DNA from: Furcasterigmium furcatum
Lineage: Eukaryota > Ascomycota > Sordariomycetes > Glomerellales > Plectosphaerellaceae
Assembly (NCBI GenBank): GCA_001599815.1
Contig: BCIA01000001.1
Span: forward strand, 6,282,978-6,346,977
DNA length: 64,000 nt
Direction of reading: 5' to 3'
Part shown: in pieces, positions 56,013-64,000 of the stretch
How the letters are laid out: each line of letters starts with the position of its first letter
How positions within the stretch are numbered: position 1 is the stretch's first letter
Position numbers and translations under genes: made by a program
Notes under the pieces: model-generated
Database searches by the model: none
Seen by the model: only the letters and a program-made list of their open reading frames with translations
What the model was told of the DNA's origin: nothing

Positions 56013-58426
56013 TCATCTCGATGGCCCGGGACCGAGGCCAGGCATCGGGGCTGGGAATGGAAAGTTGGCCCACTGCGAGATGTCCAGACTCTCCCAATCG
56101 AGGAAGAGGTCCCCCGGCTCGAGTTGTCGGAGGGCCATTGACCACGCGTCGTTGCCCGTGCCGTCCATGAACCCGGAGATGTCGCCGTTCCATGTAGTTT
56201 CGTTGTCGCCGCGGCCGGGCTGCTGCTCTAAAGAGTCGAAGCTGAAGAGCTTGGATACGTACTGCCGCCTGCCATCGGCAGATGGTCTTGACCGGTGCTT
56301 CTTGATCGCGTTCGCCAGTGATGTCAGGATCTCGCCGTAGTGGGCTGCTTGCGGGCTGAGCGGCGCCAGGTAAGCCAGGACCTCTTTCGCGTCGTGGAAG
56401 GCGGTCTCGATGCCGTAGTCGACCGGGCCGCCGGCAAATATTTCGAATCCCAGGATGAGTCCCGCGGGGAAGACCAGAGCTCTATATCGGCCGTTAGCAT
56501 GTCGAGGGGACAGCCGCGTATATAACAAGTGTGACCTACTTTAAAATGCACATGTTTCCATGGAGGACTCCGGCGTCCCGCGCCTCCACGCAGACCTGGA
56601 CCAGGAACATGGCGGCGTCCAGGCAGGCAGCCGACATGTTCGAGCGGGAGTCGTTGTTGGACGGCCGGGTTGCAAGGGTCGACATGAGGATCGGCCGTGT
56701 GGCCAGCGTGACCGCAAAGTAGTACAGACAGGATACGTGCAGGTTTCCGATGGCGCCTTGCGTCGTCGAGCCTCGCGAGTGCTCGCTTCCCGGCGTCGAG
56801 GTTGCGTTGGCGGCGGGCGGAGGCGCTCGGAGCGACTCGGGAAGCGAACGTTTCCAGGCCTCGAGGTCTCGCAGGCGTTCCTCAACGGCGCTGACGGTGA
56901 AAATCTTCCAGTCGTACAGCTTCGTGATGATGTCATTGATGATTGAGACGACGTTGTGCGATGCGATCAGGCAGTCTGTTCGGCGGTCCTCTGACGATTG
57001 CGCGAGCTCTTCGAGAACATCCTCCAGATCGGAGTGCACACCAGCTGTCGCAGACGGCCGACCAAGGATCGAATTCGTGAGCTTGTCCAAGATGCGGACG
57101 CTCATCCAAACGCGTATTCTAAGAAGGATCAGCATCTAATCGCTCTGCAAGGTCGATCATCCATCCTTACCGCAGCTGACTGGAGGCGTCGTCCAGATTG
57201 TCGTATGACTCCCGACAGTGCAGACCGAGCGCGAGAGCCGCCCGGGTCGCGATGCCCAGGTACATGAAGGCCGCGTTCCTGCGACATGCGCCGAGCATGT
57301 AGAACGCCATCAGGAGGAAGACGCGCACCATGTCGAGGTCGGGGTTCTCGAGCATCTCGTCGAAGGCGCGCGCCTGCGCAAGGCGGAAGAACGGCTGGCC
57401 GACGGTTTCCGCGCTGACTGCGGACTCGCATTGCGCGCCGATGGCGATAGCCAGCAAGATACCGGCCTGTCGCTGGGGGCTCAGGTTGTGCGGGATGTTG
57501 TCGTCGGGGAGGAGGAGTTGCTCGACTTCGGCTCGGTTGAACACGTCGAGAAAACCTTCCGACTTGAGAGACGCTCCGTGTTAGTTCCCCTCTGTAATCC
57601 TCTCAATTGGTTTCTGGCAGACTTACGACGGCAAAGAATGACTGCGCATAGAGCACTTTCTTCCCGGCAGCCAGGGTCGGGGCTCCCATGGTGGTCAGGG
57701 GGCTCCCCATCTCGGGCTCCTGTCTCGACTCTGCCTCCATCATGGTTCCGTTGGCGTCGTTGTGAGAGAACGGCGAGGGACCGATCTGATCGGCGACAAC
57801 CCCGCGTATGAGGTGAAGAAATGAGATTGATGCGGCGCCGCCGACGAAGACTGTGAGATGGTGAGCCGGGTGGTCGCGTGAGAGAGCGGCGGCAGCAGCA
57901 GCAGCAGATGGGGCTTACCTCGTTCACCGCGCCGATTTAGCAACATCCGAGGGTGTGGACTCATCGTGGCCAGGTCTGAATTCGATAACGCATTCGGGTT
58001 CTGACTTGTGTCCGTCGGCGTGGACCCGTGCTCTGCTCTGGATTCGGATGGCGATATTGGCCGAAACAGCTCCCTCGACCCTGAGTCCCCGGAGGTATCC
58101 ATGGCACCCGCAGGCATCGAAGCCGACGACTGTCGTCGGTTGTCCGTCTCCATGAACGACGAACCGCTCATCGCACCCTGGGTGCTCCGGCCTGCCTGAC
58201 CAGAGATCGACCCAGAGTCAGAGCCCTCGCCGGCGCCGCTGGCGGTGGTGGCAGCGCCTCTGGAGCCTCGGGGCCGGCACGTCATGGTACAGGAGCTGGC
58301 CATGCCCCGGCGGAGGCAGTGAGTGCAGGGAGTCGTGCCGCTGCATCTTCGCTTCGCCTCTCTGCACAGGTTACAGGCCTCGGCAGCCCTCTGTCGTTGG
58401 CTCGGCAGCAACTTTGGGCGAGGCAT
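56013..58426 (-). CDS. Zn2Cys6 transcription factor with fungal-specific regulatory domain, 723 aa
   Basis: Exons 57919..58426, 57627..57850, 57171..57562, 56540..57118 and 56013..56481 (introns 52-68 nt). The DNA-binding domain is at residues 18-46: ACNLCREAKRRCSGTTPCTH followed by CLRRGMASSC, spacing C-x2-C-x6-C-x5-C-x2-C-x8-C, which coordinates two zinc ions. A Ser/Gly-rich linker follows. The middle homology region includes QRQAGILLAIAIGAQCESAV, RAFDEMLENPDLDMVRVFLL and ATRAALALGLHCRES, the hallmark of the fungal-specific transcription factor domain. The acidic C-terminus (DLFLDWESLDISQW) resembles an activation region. Adjacent to the monooxygenase and transporter genes, it is the probable local regulator of the aromatic cluster. 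Confidence 0.92.
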
Positions 58427-59876
58427 CGTTCCTTATGCCAGAAGGATGTTTCTTGAGGGAGGGGCGTCACGCTGGAGGCGTCGGTGTTGATGGAGCAAGG
58501 TAAGGGTGCTTGCTGGCCTGCGTGTGCTGTGCCCGGATGCCGGAGATAGCTGGGGCCCATGCAGCAAGGATGGATCCCTTCCTCCCAAGACAACCTCTTC
58601 CACAGCACTGGAGCGTTATCTGTGGGGTCGGTCTTTGCGGGGAGCAGACCAGGCATCTTTGGAGCATCCACTCCATGCCCGACACGGCGACCACCCTAGG
58701 GGGGACCAGGTGCTCTAGCGCTGCGATCAAGGGGCGGTGGGGGTGTTGAGGGCATTGCGGCTAGGCGACCTTTCCGGCAGGGTCTTTGTCAAGTCGTGCG
58801 GGCGCGACTGGCGAATGGGGACAAGCGGATTTCACGGCCACAGTGGCCGCAAGATCCCAGGACTACGCCGATCCCGGGCCACGAGGCGGTGGGTAGCTCC
58901 AGCCCGGCTCGGGGTTTGACTGGAGATACCTCGGTGGCAGAGGGTTGACTGAGAAGCCAGTGTTGTCAGAAAGTGAAGAAGAATGGTCTCAAGAGTCTTG
59001 CGAGGTGATTTTGTCAGCCGTCCGAGACTGAATTGCCCATTAAGTGACTTGGGCGTTAAAAGAGGGCATCGAGCACAGGTGAAGGCCATTGAATCGTCGG
59101 TTTATCCCGCTGCAGAATTCCTGACTCGCTACAGTCCGACAGCAAGGTAACTTTGAGCGTTGAAAGGCGTTGGCGGAACACTTGGGATGGTGGAAGACAT
59201 GACTGCTCTCATTAGGGGACCATCTAAGAAGCATTATAAGGTGAACCTTAGTCTTCAAGGACCAGTTTCTACGGCGAGCCCTTCAGACGCAAAACTATCA
59301 TCCGTCACATTAGTCATGAGGTCGCTCGCTTTCAAGCGGATGCGAGTGCGACGAACGGAGCATCTGCGCAAGATGTGATTGGCCCTGCCCGGTCAACTCA
59401 CCTCGCATCGCCGTCGCAATCGCATGTTCAAAACTCTCCCATCTCCCCATCAGGATAATACTCGCAAGCGGCACAACAGGATTCCGCTGGCACCATGATC
59501 TTAGAGGGTGCCCGTCAAGATTCAGCTGCATCGCTCTCGCTTGCTTGGCCCGAGCCAATGAGCACAAGCCGGCCAGGCGCAGGCGCTGCGTCGGAATATA
59601 TTCCATTCGGCCATTCTTCTTCCCGCCTTCACATGATGTTCTGTGAATCTCGTCGTCATGAATGACTCCTCGCATCAGGCCGCCACGATGTCAGATCGTA
59701 TTGACGTATTTGCCTGATTCTAGATCTCTGGTATTTGTGTTCTTATAAAGACACTGCTGACATCTGCTCTCCCATTCACTCGCAAACATAGCAAACAGCA
59801 GACCACCACCCTTCTCTTGGCTATGTACTCATCCCGACCCTCTTGATACCCTCCGACCACCAGACTTGCCATCATC
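58427..59876. other. Divergent region between regulator and transporter genes
   Basis: About 1.45 kb carrying the promoters of the Zn2Cys6 gene (minus) and the MFS gene (plus). No open frame with support and no repeat recognised. Confidence 0.4.
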
Positions 59877-61698
59877 ATGACCTCGAGCAAAGCCGACATG
59901 GCCTCCGCAGAGGAATCGTCAGGCTCCGAAGCCCAGGCCCCTGTCAAGACCGAGTTCAAACCAACCAAGGATTTCCTCCTCGCTTTCTTCGCCCTCGATT
60001 TCATCATCATCGCCGTCGCCCTCGATGCCACCACCCTCTCCGTCGCCCTGCCCATCATGAGCAGTGAGCTCGGCGGCACAGCACTCGAGGCCTTCTGGTC
60101 AGGAACCAGCTTCCTGCTCGCCAGCACCGTCTTCCAGCCGACATTTGCGTCCCTCAGCTCGATATTCGGCAGAAAGCTTGTAGGTCACTCACATACCTCT
60201 ATGCATAGGCACCTAGGGTCCATACTTACACCAGGTATCTAGATGCTCTTCGTTTGCATGGCCTTCTTCGCCGGCGGATCGCTCGCTTGCGCCCTGGCCA
60301 ACGACTTCACCGTCATCATCGTCGGACGAACAATAAAGGGCGTGGGCGGTGGCGGTCTCATCGCGGTCACAGAGGTCGTCGTCGTAGACCTCGTCCCTCT
60401 GGCCGTCAGAGGCATCTGGTTCTCTATCCTCTCCGCCATGTGGGCTATCGGCACCGTCGCCGGGCCCCTCATCGGTGCCGGCTTCGCCCAGAACGCGACC
60501 TGGCGCTGGATCTTCTGGATTAACCTGCCCATCACCGGTATTGCGGCCGTCATGGTCTTCTTCTTTCTTAACCAGACGAAGATACCTGGTGGCATGGCAT
60601 CCAAGCTGGCCCGCTTCGACTGGCTCGGCTGCTTCCTCTTCACCGTCGGCTCCACGATCGTGCTGTTTGGCATCACGACCGGCGGGGTCATGTACCCCTG
60701 GGGATCCTTCAGAACGCTGCTCCCCTTGATTCTGGGTATCGCCCTCCTGGTTGTCTTTGCCTACTGGGAATTTAACTATGCAAAAGAGCCAATGATCAAC
60801 CGTGCTCTCTTCAACAACCGCACCATGATCGCCAGCTACTTCATGACCCTCCTGCATGGCATGATTCTCTGGTCTATCGTGTACTTCCTCAGTGAGCCAG
60901 ACCCCTACGTGCCCGTCTCGCAGTTGAGTGCTAACATTGACTCCCACAGCCCTCTACTACCAGGCCTGCAAACTCTATTCGCCCATCACGAGTGCTGTCG
61001 CAGCCCTCCCCGAAACTCTCACAATCGCACCAGCGGGCATGCTGGTCGGCGTCTTCGCTTCGATTTCCGGCCGATACAGATGGGCCCTATGGTCCGGCTG
61101 GACGCTCACGGTCGTCGGCGCAGGTCTCCTCTGCCTCCTCAAGCCGGACACCCCGGTCCGACACTGGATCCCCCTGAACATCCCCATCGGCATCGGCCTG
61201 GGCATGCTGTTCCCCTCCATGGGCCTGGCCATCCAGGCCGCCTGCGCGCCGCTCCTCAACGCCCAGGCCTCGGCGTTCTACTCCTTCCTCCGCACCTTCG
61301 GACAGTCCGTCGGCATCGCCGTCTCAGGCGTCATCTTCCAGAACGTCTTCCGCAACGGGCTGCTCGATATCCCGGAGCTGCGCGACGTCGCGGAGCAATA
61401 CTCCCGGGATGCCACGATCGTCGTCGAGATCATCAAGCGCATGGAGAGCAGCCCCGTCAAGGACGCCCTAATCGACGCCTACGCGAATGCCCTCCGCACG
61501 ATCTGGTACAGCATGGTTGGCCTCGCCGGCGCGGGCGTCATCCTCAGCCTGATGACTAAGGGATACAGCTTGCAGCAGGAACATGTGACGCAACAGGCGC
61601 TCATTCAGGGGGAGAAAAAGGGGGTGGTGAAGCCGGACGCTGAAGGCGGCACGTCTCTGAAGCCTACGCAGGCCATCCGGCCGTCCGGCGAGAAGTGA
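59877..61698 (+). CDS. MFS transporter, drug:proton antiporter-like, 566 aa
   Basis: Exons 59877..60179, 60243..60891 and 60950..61698 (introns 63 and 58 nt). After a soluble N-terminus (1-33) the first helix is DFLLAFFALDFIIIAVALDA. Motif A is degenerate around SSIFGRKLMLF, spanning the first intron. The antiporter motif C is visible in SAMWAIGTVAGPLIGAGFAQ. Twelve to fourteen hydrophobic segments are present with a large loop before SIVYFLTLYYQ, and the length suits the DHA2-like class. The protein ends in a Lys/Gln-rich tail. In this neighbourhood it may export or import aromatic acids or protect against them; substrate is not evident. The first acceptor lies immediately before an in-frame ATG, so an unspliced start at 60243 is less likely because it would lose the first two helices. 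Confidence 0.88.
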
Positions 61699-62775
61699 TA
61701 TCTGGGGCTCCGGGTGCCCATGAGAGGCGTACCTGACGCTGGCTGACGGGGAGCCATTGAGGGGGGTAATCTGTCCCCTGTGTGCCCGGTTGGGGCGAGA
61801 GTTCTGAGAGAATTTTCTTTCCGAGCCAAAGGCTCTCTTTGATCATGATCATTGATGACAGACTCATAGACGTAATATTTATCTAATTGTACCATTCATA
61901 CCCTCCAATTGAGATTTGAAACAAGCAAAATAGGTACAGAGGCATTAAAAATAATGTTTTCCAGCTGCCTCTGACCAAGATGCCAGTCCGCCGACATCGG
62001 TCTGTTCAGTCAGATTGGGAATCCCTTATTCTGAAGGCACCTCTTATCTTTCGGCGGGCGGAGTCAACACACTATCCTTCGTCATCACGAGGTTTATGAC
62101 AGCCAATTTAGTAAATAATTATTCTTATTTTGCGATTTTCGCTCCAGGAGCTTGATTGTTGACGTCGATTGTTGTGTTACATCGACAAGACTAAGGGGTT
62201 ACACAGAATCGTTATTGGGCGCCACGACCCCGGCGCATGGGTAACGCAGGAGATGGGATTCATGTGACGAGCGGAGTGTCAACCTCATCGATAGTTGAGA
62301 ATTGGATCATGAGCTTAATTAGGGGTAGGCATGATAGAATTGAAAGTTTGCCGAGGACGGTTGACACAGTATCCCCGCCCCCCTACGCCGGCAGATGTGC
62401 AAAGCTTCATTTTTGGTGCCTCTGCATCCAAACATGGAGCCTTGATAGGCATCTACGGTGCGGAATCAGGATACAGAGAAAATGAAAGGGGGTTGAATTA
62501 ACAAATCGACTTGAAACTAAGTTTCTTGGACAAGGAAAAAAAACAGACCAGAGGACGAGCGCCGCCTCCTCGACACAGTATTGTCATTTCCCTTGTTTTC
62601 CACCAAAGACTGCTCCACAACGGAATCTGACCACTTTCAGGTGCTTAATTACTGCTAAAAAGTCCTCAGGGGCCCTTGCATGGACATCCTGCCTGCATCC
62701 AACATGCGCCCCGGATGCATCCCGTGGCGCCACAGGGTGCGGCCCGCTCCGCTTCCGAGTTTATCACATTATGCT
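61699..62775. other. AT-richer gene-free stretch
   Basis: From about 61880 to 62640 the sequence is visibly richer in A and T than the rest of the window, with no supported gene. It separates the transporter from the block of decayed repeats and fits a repeat-degraded island. Confidence 0.4.
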
Positions 62776-62905
62776 GGACATCGGGCCACTCAGATACCGT
62801 TAGTACTAGTAGTAGGTCAATTTAACAGCGGTCATGTCGGTGGTCAGTATACACCCGGCTTTGTGGGCATCCTGTTCACCGTGGACGAGCACGAGTATGA
62901 CCGAC
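62776..62905 (+). repeat. Decayed coding-like repeat, right copy
   Basis: GACATCGGGCCACTCAGATA, TAGTAGGTCAATTTAACAGC and GGTCATGTCGGTGGTCAGTA align with 53360-53485. In this copy the frame is open and reads GHVGGQYTPGFVGILFTVDE, then HEYDRPYRDDHQEYN. Protein family not recognised. Confidence 0.4.
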
Positions 62906-62984
62906 CGTACCGTGATGATCACCAAGAGTATAATGCACGTATGACTATGTCACGATGAATTGAGATATCGTCCGTGCCAACAAG

Positions 62985-63336
62985 GTCCGTTCGGCAGCCA
63001 AGGCCATGCTGTCCAACAAGTTCTCCCGCAATATTTGCGGCGTTTCTTATTCTAACCCATGGGAGCTCGAGAGGCACAAGAAGTCCAATCGCCACTTGAT
63101 CGACGTCAAAAAGCAACAGGACGTTGCTGTCAAGCCGTTTCATTGCGCCGTTTTGCCATTACAGCACGTACGGACAAAAAAGGGTTCCTTCAAGCGGCAC
63201 CTCGAGGGCCCGACACATCTCAAGAAGGCGGCCGAAGGTGCCCCAGGCCAACGGTGCCAATGCCAAAGACGATGTCTGCTTCAACTTCAACACTCTTCCA
63301 GAGAGCAAGGGCCCGTCAAACAATGCCTCAATCTAG
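62985..63336 (+). pseudogene. Decayed C2H2 zinc-finger protein fragment
   Basis: One frame reads NICGVSYSNPWELERHKKSN then RHLIDVKK, the second half of a C2H2 finger in which the first Cys is lost. A second finger is split by frame shifts: PFHC is followed in one frame by KKGSFKRHLEGPTHLKKAAE, while the missing central part (CHYSTYGQK) is in another frame. No start, introns or flanking exons fit. It is best read as a degenerate fragment of a zinc-finger regulator. Confidence 0.5.
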
Positions 63337-63368
63337 GCCGGGCAGGACGAGCCTGGGTCTCGGAATAT

Positions 63369-63514
63369 CAGATCAAGTCTCAGAGAATTGAGATGGCCTC
63401 TAACTGATCTGGAGGTAATTCTCGTGAGCACCTGATCGGCTTCCAGGAGTTCTGAATGGTGCCTGTCTGGACGGCAGCATAGCTGGGCCGGCCATGTATT
63501 TTGCGACACTCGGG
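63369..63514 (+). mobile_element. MITE-like element, relic copy 6 (interior and right end)
   Basis: TCAGATCAAGTCTCAGAGAA and AATTGAGATGGCCTC match the interior of the family; GGCCGGCCATGTATTTTGCG with GACACTCGGG resembles the right terminal repeat. The left end is not recognisable. It directly follows the zinc-finger fragment. Confidence 0.45.
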
Positions 63515-63652
63515 TTTGCTTCTTGAGGTATCAATTGTTTTTGTTCTTGTTGGACGACGTCAGGCTTGAGGTTATATACAGTTGACTCCTTTTGGGCGCT
63601 ACGGCCCCCGCCGCCCGCCCGACCTTCTCCCCGAAACTGCCCCGCCCGCTCC

Positions 63653-64000
63653 TCATGAGGAGGCGGCGGGCGCCAGGGCAATGTCGTACTCGACCTCCAG
63701 CTTCGCCTGGGGATCGCCCTTGCGCTCCTTGAACTCGACGCTCAGGTCGCCCTTGACGGCGAAGACGGTGTCGTTGCCGAGGTACTTGCAGTCCTTGTCG
63801 AAGATCTGCGTGGTGAGGTGCTTGAAGCCGTCGCAGCGGACCTGGACATTAATCAGCGAGAGCTCTGTGCGACCGGCTACGGTGTTAGTGGTACTTACGA
63901 CAAAGTGGATGTGCGCGGGCCTCATGAAGTGCCTGTCCATCAGGTGGAGGAGCTTGCCGGTGGGGCCGTCGTCGGGGATCGGGTAGGGGGTAGGGCGCAG
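63653..64000 (-). CDS. Intradiol ring-cleavage dioxygenase, C-terminal part (runs off the window)
   Basis: Exons 63899..64000 (partial) and 63653..63841, joined across a 57-nt intron. The visible C-terminus reads YPIPDDGPTGKLLHLMDRHF, then MRPAHIHFVVRCDGFKHLTT and QIFDKDCKYLGNDTVFAVKG. RPAHIH supplies the paired His ligands of the non-haem Fe(III), and the Tyr-Pro-Ile-Pro segment carries a Tyr ligand, as in catechol and hydroxyquinol 1,2-dioxygenases, which open catechol-type rings to muconates or maleylacetate. The N-terminal part with the remaining Tyr ligand lies beyond the window. Together with the nearby monooxygenase it suggests an aromatic-degradation route. Catechol versus hydroxyquinol specificity cannot be decided from this fragment. 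Confidence 0.9.
   Translation of the reverse strand: MRPTPYPIPDDGPTGKLLHLMDRHFMRPAHIHFVVSTTNTVAGRTELSLINVQVRCDGFKHLTTQIFDKDCKYLGNDTVFAVKGDLSVEFKERKGDPQAKLEVEYDIALAPAASS

Noticed and set aside
53043..63514. Idea that one MITE copy was split by insertion of the 10-kb gene block (left half at 53043, right half at 63369)
   Set aside because: Both relics contain the segment just before the first internal unit (TCAGATCAAG...), so they overlap and are better read as two separate decayed copies.
1..64000. tRNA, rRNA, CRISPR arrays, prophage or bacterial operon features
   Set aside because: No cloverleaf with a convincing B-box, no repeat-spacer array and no prokaryotic signals were seen; the gene structure is fungal throughout. 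A tRNAscan run would be the decisive check for tRNAs.

Overview
The window is from a filamentous ascomycete, most likely a Sordariomycete (Pezizomycotina). The evidence is short introns of about 46-70 nt with GTRNGT donors and CTAAC/CTGAC branch sites just before the acceptor, compact intron-bearing genes on both strands, a Neurospora-like D-xylose reductase, and fungus-specific families (Zn2Cys6 regulator, CSN12, PSR-type phosphatase, UIM-tailed sterol-type glucosyltransferase). Isolated N calls at 16222, 31108 and 31113 mark a draft assembly. I reconstructed 23 protein genes; in every complete multi-exon model the exon lengths sum to a multiple of three. I recognised no tRNA, rRNA, CRISPR or bacterial-type feature.

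Layout. 0-17 kb: a partial hypothetical protein, a PAF-acetylhydrolase-like lipase, a large glucosyltransferase ending in ubiquitin-interacting motifs, Sec61-beta, and a PSR/SCP-type phosphatase, all on the minus strand. 19-29 kb: a peroxisomal ABC half-transporter, a single-pass membrane protein, and an intron-rich protein kinase with a glutamine-rich tail. 30-38 kb: xylose reductase with GGCTAA(A) motifs far upstream, the PP1 regulator SDS22, a BEM46-like hydrolase and an imine-reductase-like enzyme. 39-53 kb: BTB protein, CSN12, ribosomal protein eL20, GNAT acetyltransferase, DUF1772-type membrane protein, an RE-rich protein and an unknown Cys-rich protein.

53.7-64 kb looks like an aromatic-acid catabolism locus: a salicylate-hydroxylase-like FAD monooxygenase, a Zn2Cys6 regulator, an MFS transporter and, after a repeat-rich gap, an intradiol ring-cleavage dioxygenase that runs off the end. 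The first three genes are bracketed by decayed repeats.

Mobile DNA: a family of roughly 230-240 bp non-autonomous elements with terminal inverted repeats (consensus GCGGGTYACAGA...ATGGCCG) and about three internal 'AAATCGAGATRGCCTC' units occurs at least six times, three copies nearly complete and three as relics. Degenerate gene fragments (C2H2 zinc finger, a possible zincin protease, and a two-copy decayed coding repeat) lie beside the relics.
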